Shown: piece after piece, positions 1-7,431 of the stretch
Numbering within the stretch: position 1 is the first letter of the stretch
How the letters are laid out: each line of letters begins with the position of its first letter
Assembly: GCF_003173055.1 (NCBI RefSeq)
Contig: NZ_QGLF01000002.1
Span: 372,322 to 436,321, forward strand
From: Zavarzinia compransoris
GTDB taxonomy: Bacteria > Pseudomonadota > Alphaproteobacteria > Zavarziniales > Zavarziniaceae
DNA: 64,000 bases
Reading direction: 5' to 3'
Position numbers and translations under genes: made by a program
Notes under the pieces: generated by a model
What the model saw: the letters and a program-made list of their open reading frames with translations, nothing else
Told to the model about the DNA's origin: nothing
Database searches by the model: none

Positions 1-34
1 GGCGGTTCAGCCCATTGCAGTTGCAGACATACAT
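1..34 (-). CDS. bfd: Bacterioferritin-associated ferredoxin (Bfd), N-terminal fragment at left edge
   Basis: Only the first eleven codons are in the window, read leftward from an ATG at 32-34; the gene continues beyond base 1. The peptide begins MYVCNCNGLNR, which matches the start of Bfd-type [2Fe-2S] proteins (MYVCxCN, the CxC being the first two cluster ligands). Bfd delivers electrons to bacterioferritin so that stored iron is released, and its gene is typically switched on by iron shortage. A Fur-like palindrome lies about 100 bp upstream, which fits that role. The fragment is too short for certainty. Confidence 0.68.
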   Translation of the reverse strand, partial: MYVCNCNGLNR

Positions 35-132
35 GATGCTGTGCCTGTCCTCTGTCTCGCCGCCCTGTCGCGCCGTCACTGCGACGCGCTTGCACTTGCA
101 TATAGCGTGGCCGGGGCGCATTGTCGAGGTAT

Positions 133-149
133 ATGCGACTGGTTCGCAT
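133..149. promoter_or_regulatory. Fur-box-like palindrome upstream of bfd
   Basis: ATGCGA-N5-TCGCAT is a perfect 6-bp inverted repeat, with the further half-site-like bases TTTGC on its right. The shape resembles alphaproteobacterial Fur boxes (TGCGAAT-N-ATTCGCA). It lies between the leftward bfd start (34) and the rightward small ORF at 247, so it could control either. Assignment to Fur is inferred from the motif and from bfd being a classic iron-starvation gene. Confidence 0.5.
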
Positions 150-246
150 TTGCGGGCGGAAACAGCGTGTTCACGGGAACGGCGCCTCGACCGCGACGCG
201 ACAATGCCCGGGGCCGGTCCGCCGGCGAAGGGTTGAGGGGCCTGCG

Positions 247-420
247 ATGTTCATGTGGCAATCCGGTGCGACGCGTCTGTCGCTGACAGCCCTGGTGCGG
301 CGGTTCGCCCGTATCCTGAAAGGGCAGCCGGTGGCCCGGGCCGCGGCGCCTGCCGATGCCCGCCCGCCGCGGCCGGCGGAAAAGCCCGTCCCGCGCACCC
401 CCCCCGACGCCAAGGACTGA
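247..420 (+). CDS. Small hypothetical protein (57 aa)
   Basis: The ATG at 247 is preceded by a GAGGGG ribosome-binding sequence (235-240) at good spacing, and the frame runs 57 codons. The product has a basic, weakly amphipathic first half (residues 8-26, LSLTALVRRFARIL) and a proline/alanine-rich, charged tail. I do not recognise a family. It lies downstream of the Fur-like palindrome and upstream of an AT-rich stretch (460-495) that probably carries promoters. It could be non-coding; the good Shine-Dalgarno is the main support. Confidence 0.35.
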   Translation: MFMWQSGATRLSLTALVRRFARILKGQPVARAAAPADARPPRPAEKPVPRTPPDAKD

Positions 421-558
421 GCGAAACGGGTTTCGCCTTGCCGCCTTCGCGTGGGATATTTGAACATAAAAATTATGTATAAAATATAATTTCCTCGACA
501 TTTCGTGCGGCCGGCTGAAATATATCTGTGAATAAGAGTTATTCAACGGAAATTTGCC

Positions 559-669
559 GTGCAATATGGTCGCCTCAGCCCGTGGCAGCGCATCGAGAAT
601 ATTCTGGGTCTCCTCGCCTTCGGGGGCGCGGCGGCTCTGGTCATGTCCCTGGTGCTCGGGGTTCGGTAA
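559..669 (+). CDS. Very small single-span membrane protein candidate (36 aa)
   Basis: A frame starting with GTG at 559 and ending at TAA 667-669 encodes VQYGRLSPWQRIEN followed by one strongly hydrophobic segment (about residues 15-35, ending LVLGVR). An ACGGA sequence sits 8 bases upstream. The composition, a short amphipathic head followed by a clean transmembrane helix and a basic end, is what is seen in small membrane subunits. The frame ends 39 bp before the Rrf2 regulator, so the two could be co-transcribed. No family is recognised and the start is uncertain. Confidence 0.35.
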   Translation: MQYGRLSPWQRIENILGLLAFGGAAALVMSLVLGVR

Positions 670-708
670 GGCCGCGGCGGGGCTGTCCGGCCTGACGCGG
701 CGGCGCCC

Positions 709-1155
709 ATGATCTCCCAGAAAGCCAAATATGCCTTCAAGGCCTTGATCTTTCTGTCCGGCCGGGCCGAGGCGACGGTTTCCATCGACGACATAGCCCA
801 AAGCACCGGGGCGCCGCGCAAATTCCTCGAACATATCCTGCTCGACCTGAAGGCCGGCGGCATGGTCGCCAGCCGGCGCGGACGGAACGGCGGCTATGGC
901 CTGGCAAAGCCGGCCGGCAGCATTTCGATCGGCGCCGTGCTGCGCGCCATCGACGGGCCGATCGCGCCCCTGTCGTGCATTTCCGTGAACAATTACCGCC
1001 GCTGCGACGATTGCGCGGACGAGGCGACCTGCGTCGTCCGCCCTTTGTTCATCGATGCCTATTATGTCCTGCTGCAAGTGATGGATGCGACCACGCTGGC
1101 CGATACCCTGAAGCCCGACCGCATGCGTGTTAAACATGTATTTAGTGTGTTATAA
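709..1155 (+). CDS. Rrf2 family transcriptional regulator
   Basis: The 148-residue protein has the Rrf2 winged-helix fold: residues 1-60 carry AKYAFKALIFLS, a helix-turn-helix around 25-46 and the wing motif SRRGRNGGYGLAKP (55-68). Four cysteines follow at positions 90, 99, 102 and 108. IscR and NsrR bind an Fe-S cluster through three cysteines in this region, so cluster or thiol sensing is possible, although the spacing is not that of IscR. It lies directly upstream of a sulfate-binding protein gene, so control of sulfur assimilation is the simplest inference. The start is the first in-frame ATG that gives the family N-terminus. Confidence 0.88.
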   Translation: MISQKAKYAFKALIFLSGRAEATVSIDDIAQSTGAPRKFLEHILLDLKAGGMVASRRGRNGGYGLAKPAGSISIGAVLRAIDGPIAPLSCISVNNYRRCDDCADEATCVVRPLFIDAYYVLLQVMDATTLADTLKPDRMRVKHVFSVL

Positions 1156-1253
1156 TTTAATTTCCACAAAGATGCGTTGACAAAGGCGACGGCTTGAGTC
1201 GTGATTTGTATATTGGTTCAAGCGAGGAGGCCCCGCTGGGGGCGGAGGACACC

Positions 1254-2303
1254 ATGTTCGAGAACAAGACTTTTGGCCGTGCCCTGCTGGGGCGGACGCG
1301 CCGGGCGGTGGGGGCCCTGGCGATCGCGGCGCTTGCCGCCACCCTGCCGGGGGCGGTCGCGCAGGCGGACACCACCCTGCTGAACGTGTCGTATGATCCG
1401 ACCCGCGAGCTTTACAAGGACTTCAACGAAGCCTTCATCGCCTATTACAAGGCGGAAACCGGCGAGACCCTGACCATCCAGACCTCGCACGGCGGCTCGG
1501 GCAAGCAGGCCCGCTCGGTCATCGACGGCCTCGAGGCCGACGTGGTGACCCTGGCGCTCGCCTCCGACATCGACGCCATCGCCGACAAGGGCCTGGTGCC
1601 GCTGGACTGGCAGAAGCGCCTGGCCGACAACAGCTCGCCCTATATCTCGACCATCGTGTTCCTGGTCCGCAAGGGCAACCCGAAGAACATCAAGGACTGG
1701 GGCGACCTGGTGAATGACGGCGTCGAGGTGATCACGCCGAACCCGAAGACTTCGGGTGGGGCGCGCTGGAATTACCTGGCGGCCTGGGCCTATGCCCTGA
1801 AGCACAACAACAACGACCCGGAAAAGGCGAAGGAATTCGTCGCCAAGCTGTTCGCCCATGTCCCGGTGCTGGACACGGGCGCCCGCGGTTCGACCACCAC
1901 CTTCGTCCAGCGCGGCATCGGCGACGTGCTGCTGGCCTGGGAAAACGAAGCCTTCCTGGCGCTGAAGGAACTGGGCGCGGACCAGTTCGAGATCGTCGTG
2001 CCCTCGCTCTCGATCCTGGCCGAACCGCCGGTGACCGTGGTCGACAAGGTGGTCGACAAGCGCGGCACCCGCAAGCAGGCCGAAGCCTACCTGAACTTCC
2101 TCTATTCGAAGGCGGGCCAGGAACTGGCGGCCAAGTGGTTCTACCGTCCGCGCGACCCGGAAGTGGCGGCGAAGTATAAGGACGCCTTCCCGAGCCTCGA
2201 ACTCGTCACCATCGACGATGCGGCCTTCGGCGGCTGGCGCAAGGCCCAGAAGGAACACTTCGGCGACGGCGGCGTCTTCGACCAGATCTACAAGCCGAAG
2301 TAA
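1254..2303 (+). CDS. sbp: Sulfate ABC transporter substrate-binding protein
   Basis: The 349-residue periplasmic protein binds sulfate (possibly thiosulfate) for an ABC importer. A signal peptide (residues 1-38, cleavage near AVAQA/DTT) is followed by [17 protein letters not shown] and [21 protein letters not shown], both characteristic of the Sbp/CysP family, and length is typical. The start at 1254 has GGAGG six bases upstream; an earlier in-frame start at 1194 would place 20 extra residues before the signal peptide. No cysT, cysW or cysA gene follows, which is unusual; the membrane parts must be encoded elsewhere. The Rrf2 gene just upstream is the likely regulator. A terminator-like hairpin follows. 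Confidence 0.93.
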   Translation: MFENKTFGRALLGRTRRAVGALAIAALAATLPGAVAQADTTLLNVSYDPTRELYKDFNEAFIAYYKAETGETLTIQTSHGGSGKQARSVIDGLEADVVTLALASDIDAIADKGLVPLDWQKRLADNSSPYISTIVFLVRKGNPKNIKDWGDLVNDGVEVITPNPKTSGGARWNYLAAWAYALKHNNNDPEKAKEFVAKLFAHVPVLDTGARGSTTTFVQRGIGDVLLAWENEAFLALKELGADQFEIVVPSLSILAEPPVTVVDKVVDKRGTRKQAEAYLNFLYSKAGQELAAKWFYRPRDPEVAAKYKDAFPSLELVTIDDAAFGGWRKAQKEHFGDGGVFDQIYKPK

Positions 2304-2327
2304 GCAAGCCGGTCTTCACGGCCCAGG

Positions 2328-2370
2328 GCGGGCGCCGCGCGGGAAACCGCTCGGCGCCCGCTTCCTTTTG
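2328..2370 (+). terminator. Rho-independent terminator after sbp
   Basis: A perfect 10-bp inverted repeat, GCGGGCGCCG (2328-2337) and CGGCGCCCGC (2352-2361), with a 14-base loop is followed by TTCCTTTTG. It starts 25 bases after the sbp stop codon and probably ends that transcript. Confidence 0.65.
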
Positions 2371-2460
2371 ACACCCCCGTTGCCTTTTGTCCCCGAAGTG
2401 TAAGAGGCTGGCCCGATCACTGTTTGCCGTCGCGCCGGCGTTCTTCGTGCGGGGGTTCCC

Positions 2461-3369
2461 TTGATTCCCTATGTTCCCTTCTCGTCCGGGCCCTATCGCA
2501 TCCAGATGGGGCTGGCCGGCCTCGACCTTGGCGACTGGATCCAGATCGACGGCCATTACGCCGCCGAAATGGCCGAGAAGCAGCGCCTGCTGACCGATCG
2601 CCACGAGGCCGTCTTCGGGGCCCTGCCGGGGTCGGAGGCCATGGGGGCGGAGGTTCTGGCGCTGCTGGTCGGACACCTGCCCCGGCGCTACGGCGAGCGT
2701 TTCACGGTCGAGGGCGACGACGAGGCGATGATCGAGCGGGAAACCGGCCGCCGGGTCGCGCTCCGCGACCTTGGCCTGCACCCGCTGGACCGGGCGGGGC
2801 GCCTGGTGCAGGAAGATCTCTGCCTCATGGCATCGGCCGCCGAGGGGGAGCCTTACCGCCTGGTCGCCGCCTCGCTGTGCTTTCCCTCGCGCTGGGCCCT
2901 GGCGGACAAGCTGGGCCGGCCGCTCAGCGCCATCCACGGCCCGGTCCCCGCCTATGAGGACAAGCTGGCCGGGGCGATGGACCGGTTCTTCGCCCTGCTG
3001 AAGGCGGATCGGCCGGTCTGGCGCACCAATTGGTCGATCCACGACGATCCGGCCCTGTTCCAGCCCTCGGCCCACGGCAACCGGCCGCTGGACCCGCCGC
3101 TTTCCGCCGGCGATGCGGGGGGGCGGATGTTCCTGCGCTCGGAACGCCAGACCCTGCGCCGCCTGCCGGTGACGGGCGCCATCCTCTTCACCATCCGCAC
3201 CTATCAGTGCCGGCTGGATGCGGTCGCGGCCGAGCCGGCGCGGGCCGCGATCCTGGCCGATGCCCTGGACGCCATGCCGCCCGAAACCCTGGCCTACAAG
3301 GGCCTGACCGGGCATCGCCCGGCCGTCGTCGCCTATCTGCGGGCCGCCGCCGCCGTCGCCGGCGCATAG
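2461..3369 (+). CDS. DUF3445 protein (heme-dependent oxidative N-demethylase-like)
   Basis: The 302-residue protein matches the DUF3445 family in its opening (IPYVPFSSGPYRIQMGL), in VQEDLCLM (about residue 118) and in LCFPSRW...GRPLSAIHGPVPAYEDKL (140-165). The family includes the catalytic alpha subunit of heme-dependent dimethylamine N-demethylases and fungal homologues; function here is unproven and no partner subunits are adjacent. The start is TTG at 2461, because no ATG or GTG in this frame gives the family N-terminus. It stands alone between sbp and an MFS gene. Confidence 0.8.
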   Translation: MIPYVPFSSGPYRIQMGLAGLDLGDWIQIDGHYAAEMAEKQRLLTDRHEAVFGALPGSEAMGAEVLALLVGHLPRRYGERFTVEGDDEAMIERETGRRVALRDLGLHPLDRAGRLVQEDLCLMASAAEGEPYRLVAASLCFPSRWALADKLGRPLSAIHGPVPAYEDKLAGAMDRFFALLKADRPVWRTNWSIHDDPALFQPSAHGNRPLDPPLSAGDAGGRMFLRSERQTLRRLPVTGAILFTIRTYQCRLDAVAAEPARAAILADALDAMPPETLAYKGLTGHRPAVVAYLRAAAAVAGA

Positions 3370-3486
3370 GCCCCCGCGGCTGGCGAATGGCCCCGGGCCT
3401 TGCCGTGCCCTGCGTTCCGGCCGACCTTGTTGCCCGATGAACGAGCGGCCGGCGGCATCGACCCCGGCCCGGCACGGGGGTTCGGG

Positions 3487-4680
3487 ATGGGCGGCACGAC
3501 ACCGGCAGCGGTGCCCGGCACGGCGGCATTCGCGCATGACCTGCGCCTGGTGCTGGCGCTGGCCATGGCTTCCGCCATTGCCCTGGGCGTCTCGCGCTTC
3601 GCCTATGCCCTGATCCTGCCCGACATGCGCGACGATCTCGGCTGGAGCTATGCCCTGGCCGGCTGGCTGAACGCCAGCAATGCCATCGGCTATCTGCTGG
3701 GCGCCCTGGTCGCGCCCCGGGCGATCGTGGCGCGCGGCGCCTTCGGCATGACGGTGGCGGGGGCGGTCGCCTGCGCCCTGGGCGTGCTGGCCTGCGCCCT
3801 GGTCCGGGATGCCGTGCTGCTGAACGGGGCGCGGCTGCTGTCCGGCCTCGGCGGGGCCTTCGCCTTCGTCGGCGGCGGCGTGCTCGCCGCCGGCATCGCC
3901 CAGCGCCACGGCCGGCGCGGGATCCTGCTGCTCGGGATCTTCTATGCCGGGCCGGGGCTCGGGATCATCCTGTCGGGCCTGATCGTGCCTGTGCTGCTGT
4001 CGCTCGGGCGGGGCGGCTGGCAATGGGCCTGGGTGGCGCTCGCCCTGCTCTGCCTGCCCATGATCGCGGCCCTGGCCGCGGCGAAACGGGCCGGCGGCGG
4101 CCAGGCGACGCTCGCCGGCGGCCGCGCCCGGCTCCTGCCCATGCTGCCCATGCTGGCGGGCTATTTCTGCTTCGGGGCGGGCTATATCGCCTATATGACC
4201 TTCATGTTCGCCTTCGTGCGCGGGCAGGGGGCGGGGCTCGGCTTCCAGGTCGGCTTCTGGCTGGCGATCGGGGCGGGCATGCTGCTTTCGCCCTTCCTGT
4301 GGTCGGGGCTGCTGGCGCGCCTGCGCCATGGGTTCGGCTTCGCCGGGATGAATGCGGTCACCGGCCTCGGTGCCCTGCTGCCCCTGCTGGTCGGGGGGCC
4401 GCTGGCCCTGGTGCTGTCCGGCCTCTGCTTCGGCAGTGCGATCATGACCGTGGTCGCCACCACCACCCAATTCGTCCGCCGCAACCTGCCGCCCGCCGCC
4501 ATCACCGCCGGGATCGGCGCCTTCACCATCGCCTTCGGTCTCGGGCAAAGCCTGGGGCCGGTGCTGTCGGGCGCGGTGACCGATGCGCTGGGGACGGTGT
4601 CGGCCGGGCTCTGGGGATCGGCCTTGGCCCTGTTCGGCGCGGTCGCGCTGGGGCTGGCCCAGCGCGATTTGCGGTCCTGA
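3487..4680 (+). CDS. YbfB/YjiJ family MFS transporter
   Basis: The 397-residue membrane protein has about twelve hydrophobic segments beginning near residue 17 (LRLVLALAMASAIALGVSRF). That first segment with GVSRFAYALILPDMRDDLGWSY is typical of the YbfB/YjiJ (UPF0226-like) major facilitator subfamily, whose substrates are mostly unknown. The start at 3487 is chosen because residues encoded upstream (from 3400) look like non-coding GC-rich sequence. The gene is convergent with the next MFS gene, with only 11 bases between stops. Confidence 0.82.
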   Translation: MGGTTPAAVPGTAAFAHDLRLVLALAMASAIALGVSRFAYALILPDMRDDLGWSYALAGWLNASNAIGYLLGALVAPRAIVARGAFGMTVAGAVACALGVLACALVRDAVLLNGARLLSGLGGAFAFVGGGVLAAGIAQRHGRRGILLLGIFYAGPGLGIILSGLIVPVLLSLGRGGWQWAWVALALLCLPMIAALAAAKRAGGGQATLAGGRARLLPMLPMLAGYFCFGAGYIAYMTFMFAFVRGQGAGLGFQVGFWLAIGAGMLLSPFLWSGLLARLRHGFGFAGMNAVTGLGALLPLLVGGPLALVLSGLCFGSAIMTVVATTTQFVRRNLPPAAITAGIGAFTIAFGLGQSLGPVLSGAVTDALGTVSAGLWGSALALFGAVALGLAQRDLRS

Positions 4681-4691
4681 GACGGTTCCCG

Positions 4692-5855
4692 TCAGGCGGC
4701 CCGCCGGTCCAGGCGGCCGCTCCACAGCGTCAGGCCAAGGGCGAGGGCGACGAGCAGGGCGCCCACCGCCGGCGTCAACCCGAGGCCGAGCGCACTGTCC
4801 ACCACCCGCCCGCCGACCCAGGCCCCGACCGCGATGCCGAGGTTGAAGGCGGCGATATTGAAGGCGGAGGCGACGTCGACCGCACCCGGCCGATGCCGTT
4901 TCGCCAGCTGCACGACATAGATCTGCAAGCCCGGGACATTGGCGAAGGACAGGAAGCCGAGCGCCGCCAGGGTGACGAGGGCCGGGACCGGCGACACCGC
5001 CGTGAAGGTGAACAGCAGCAATACCGCCGCCTGGACGACGAACAGCAGGGTCAGGGCGCGCACCGGGTCGCGGTCGGCGATGCGCCCGCCGGCGATATTG
5101 CCCGCCGCGATGGCAAGGCCGTAGAGCACCAGGATGAGGCTGACGGCGCCTTCGCCGAAACCGGTCACCTGTTGCAGGATGGGCGAGAGATAGGTGAAGG
5201 CGACGAAGGTGCCGCCATAGCCGAGCGCGGTCATGCCGTAGACCAGCAGCAGCCGGCCGCTGCCGAGAACCCGGATCTGTTCGCGGAGCGGTGCCGCCGG
5301 GGGCGCCGCCAGGTGGCGCGGCAGCAGCGCGGCGATCCCGGCGAAGGCGACGAGGCCGAGCCCCGTCACCGCCCAGAAGGTCGACCGCCAGCCGAAGGCC
5401 TGGCCGATCCAGGTGCCGAGCGGCACGCCGGTGACGATGGCGACGGTCAGCCCCATGAACATCAAGGCGATCGCCGTCGCCCGGCGGTCCGGCGCGACGA
5501 GGTCGGCGGCAATGGTCGAGCCGACGGAAAAGAACACGCCATGGGCAAAGGCCGACAGCACGCGCGCGACCAGCAGGGTTTCAAAACCGGGGCTGAGCGC
5601 CGCCGCCGTATTGCCGGCGACGAAAAGCGCCATCAGGCCCAGCAGCAGGGCCTTGCGCGGGGCACGCCCGCTCAGGGCGGTGAGCACGGGGGCGCCGAAG
5701 GTCACCCCCAGGGCATAGACGGAGACGATCAGCCCGGCATCGGGCAGGCTGATCCCGAGATCGGCGGCGACCGTGGGCAACAGGCCGACGACGACGAATT
5801 CCGTCGTGCCGATGGCATAGGCGGCGATGGTCAGGGCGAATAGGGCGAGGGGCAT
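4692..5855 (-). CDS. MFS transporter, DHA1 drug-efflux type
   Basis: This 387-residue, twelve-span transporter resembles the AraJ/NepI/CmlA-like DHA1 exporters: the N-terminus has AAYAIGTTEFVVVGLLPTVA in TM1, TM2 leads into SGRAPRK, and helix 5 carries GVPLGTWIGQAFGWRSTF, the motif-C-like antiporter region. Such proteins export drugs, sugars or nucleosides by proton antiport. It is divergent from a LysR gene whose promoter region holds a perfect palindrome, so the LysR protein probably controls it. Confidence 0.85.
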   Translation of the reverse strand: MPLALFALTIAAYAIGTTEFVVVGLLPTVAADLGISLPDAGLIVSVYALGVTFGAPVLTALSGRAPRKALLLGLMALFVAGNTAAALSPGFETLLVARVLSAFAHGVFFSVGSTIAADLVAPDRRATAIALMFMGLTVAIVTGVPLGTWIGQAFGWRSTFWAVTGLGLVAFAGIAALLPRHLAAPPAAPLREQIRVLGSGRLLLVYGMTALGYGGTFVAFTYLSPILQQVTGFGEGAVSLILVLYGLAIAAGNIAGGRIADRDPVRALTLLFVVQAAVLLLFTFTAVSPVPALVTLAALGFLSFANVPGLQIYVVQLAKRHRPGAVDVASAFNIAAFNLGIAVGAWVGGRVVDSALGLGLTPAVGALLVALALGLTLWSGRLDRRAA

Positions 5856-5934
5856 GGCAAGCGGTTCCGAACGAATTCCGCGTTCAAGATGGCGCCGGCC
5901 CTATTCCCTGTACAATGAGTTCTAATTTACATTC

Positions 5935-5957
5935 ATCCGTGAATTAATTTCACGGAT
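5935..5957. promoter_or_regulatory. LysR operator palindrome between divergent MFS and LysR genes
   Basis: ATCCGTGAA-N5-TTCACGGAT is a perfect 9-bp inverted repeat ending immediately before the ATG at 5958. Its size suits a LysR-type dimer site (T-N11-A-like core). Its position over the start region suggests repression of the LysR gene itself and control of the divergent exporter. Confidence 0.65.
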
Positions 5958-5963
5958 ATGGCC

Positions 5964-6860
5964 ATGAACAATCGCGCCGGGGAAATGGAAGTCTTCGCCG
6001 AAGTGGTGGCCCAGGGCAGTTTCGCCGCGGCCGGCCGGCGGCTGGGCCTGACCGCCTCCGCCGTCTCCAAGCTGGTGGCGCGGACCGAGGCGCGGCTGGC
6101 GACCCGGCTGCTGGTCCGCACCACGCGGGCGCTGCGCCTGACCCCTGAGGGGGAGCTTTATCACCAGCGCGCCGCCGCCATCCTGGCCGAGATCGACGAG
6201 ACGGAACGCCTGCTTGCCGCCGGTGGCGCCGTGGTGCCGCGCGGGCTGCTGCGGGTCAATGCGACCGTGCCTTTCGGCAGCCGCATGGTCCTGCCCCTGG
6301 TGCCGGATTTCCTCGCCCTCTATCCCCAGGTGCAACTGGACCTGACCCTGACCGACAGCATGACCGATGTCGTCGGCGAGCGGACCGATGTCGCCATCCG
6401 CACCGGCCCCTTGCGCGATTCCGGGCTGAAGGCACGCAAGATCCATGAAACCCCAAAGGTCATCGCCGCCTCGCCCGGCTATCTTGCGCATCACGGGGTG
6501 CCGCTGCGGCCAAGGGATCTGGCGCGGCACAATTGCATCGGCTTCACCTTCAATAGCGAACTGGCGGACTGGCCGTTCCGGGACGGCGAGACGGTCCGGG
6601 TCGGCGGCAACTGCCGGGTGAACAACGGCGAGACTGCGCGCCGCCTCGCCCTCGACGGGGTCGGCATCATCCGGGTGGGCCATTTCCATGTGGCGGCGGA
6701 TTTCGCCGCCGGCCGGCTGGTGCGCCTGCTGGCCGGCCATCAGGCGGCGGACGATATCGAGGCGATCAACGCCGTCTTCGCCGGCCACCGCCATCTGGCC
6801 AGCCGCATCCGCGCCTTCCTCGACTTCCTGGCGGCGCGGATCGCCCCGGTTACAGGATGA
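5964..6860 (+). CDS. LysR family transcriptional regulator
   Basis: The 298-residue protein carries an N-terminal winged helix-turn-helix (MEVFAEVVAQGSFAAAGRRLGLTASAVSKLVARTE, residues 6-40) and a C-terminal LysR substrate-binding domain (about 88-295) with the typical RVNATVPFGSRMVLPLVPDFLALYP segment. I prefer the ATG at 5964 over the one at 5958 because the operator palindrome reaches 5957 and would leave no ribosome-binding site for the earlier start. It probably regulates the divergent MFS exporter. Its 3' end overlaps the convergent acetyltransferase by 11 bases. Confidence 0.9.
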   Translation: MNNRAGEMEVFAEVVAQGSFAAAGRRLGLTASAVSKLVARTEARLATRLLVRTTRALRLTPEGELYHQRAAAILAEIDETERLLAAGGAVVPRGLLRVNATVPFGSRMVLPLVPDFLALYPQVQLDLTLTDSMTDVVGERTDVAIRTGPLRDSGLKARKIHETPKVIAASPGYLAHHGVPLRPRDLARHNCIGFTFNSELADWPFRDGETVRVGGNCRVNNGETARRLALDGVGIIRVGHFHVAADFAAGRLVRLLAGHQAADDIEAINAVFAGHRHLASRIRAFLDFLAARIAPVTG

Positions 6861-7338
6861 GTTGCAGGAAGGCGAGGTCGAGCCAGCGGCCGAACTTGAT
6901 CCCGACCTCGGGCATCAGGCCGACGCGGGTGAAGCCGAGCTTTTCGTGCAGGCGGATCGAGGCTGTATTGCCGGCCTCGATGCCGGCGACCAGGACATGC
7001 TTGCCGAGCGCCCGCGCCCGCGGGATCAGGGCTTCGAGCAGGGCGAGGCCGACGCCGCGCCCGCGCGCCCCGGCGGCGACATAGACCGAATGTTCGACCG
7101 TGTGCCTGTAACCGTCGAAGGCGCGCCAGTCGCCGAAGCTGGCATAGCCGAGAACCTCGCCGCCGGCGACCGCCACCAGCACCGGGTAACCCTGGGCGGT
7201 GCGGGCCGTCCACCAGGCCCTGCGGTTGTCGAGGTCGACCGGCGTCTCGTTCCAGATCGCCGTGGTCCGGGCGACCGCATCGTTGTAGATGGCCAGGATG
7301 CCGGGCAGATGCGCCTCGGCCGCGTCGATGATGTCCAT
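6850..7338 (-). CDS. GNAT family N-acetyltransferase (phosphinothricin acetyltransferase-like)
   Basis: The 162-residue GNAT protein uses acetyl-CoA to acetylate a small amine. It shows the Pat/YncA pattern: IRDA-like start (IIDAAEAHLPGILAIYNDAVARTTAIW), EHSVYVAAGARGRGVGLALLEALI with the Q/RxxGxG/A acetyl-CoA loop around residues 93-98, and AGIEAGNTASIRLHEKLGFTRVG. Homologues acetylate phosphinothricin, methionine sulfoximine or related compounds; the true substrate is not visible. It overlaps the end of the LysR gene tail to tail. Confidence 0.9.
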   Translation of the reverse strand: MDIIDAAEAHLPGILAIYNDAVARTTAIWNETPVDLDNRRAWWTARTAQGYPVLVAVAGGEVLGYASFGDWRAFDGYRHTVEHSVYVAAGARGRGVGLALLEALIPRARALGKHVLVAGIEAGNTASIRLHEKLGFTRVGLMPEVGIKFGRWLDLAFLQLIL

Positions 7339-7431
7339 GGGGCCCTCGCTCTCGCCCCTATCTATCGCGCGGCCGGGGGGCTTCGTCCAGTCACCCGCCG
7401 AGGCCCCGGACCGGCAGCACCGTGCCCTCGG

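Noticed and set aside
1177-1214. TTGACA upstream of sbp as a promoter with TATATT as its -10
   Set aside because: The spacer would be 26 bases, too long for a sigma-70 promoter.
2206-4725. Very long open frames antisense to sbp, DUF3445 and MFS genes (also 31862-35470 and others)
   Set aside because: High-GC coding sequence leaves stop codons rare in the antisense frame. These frames have no motifs, biased Arg/Gly/Pro/Gln composition and overlap clear genes.
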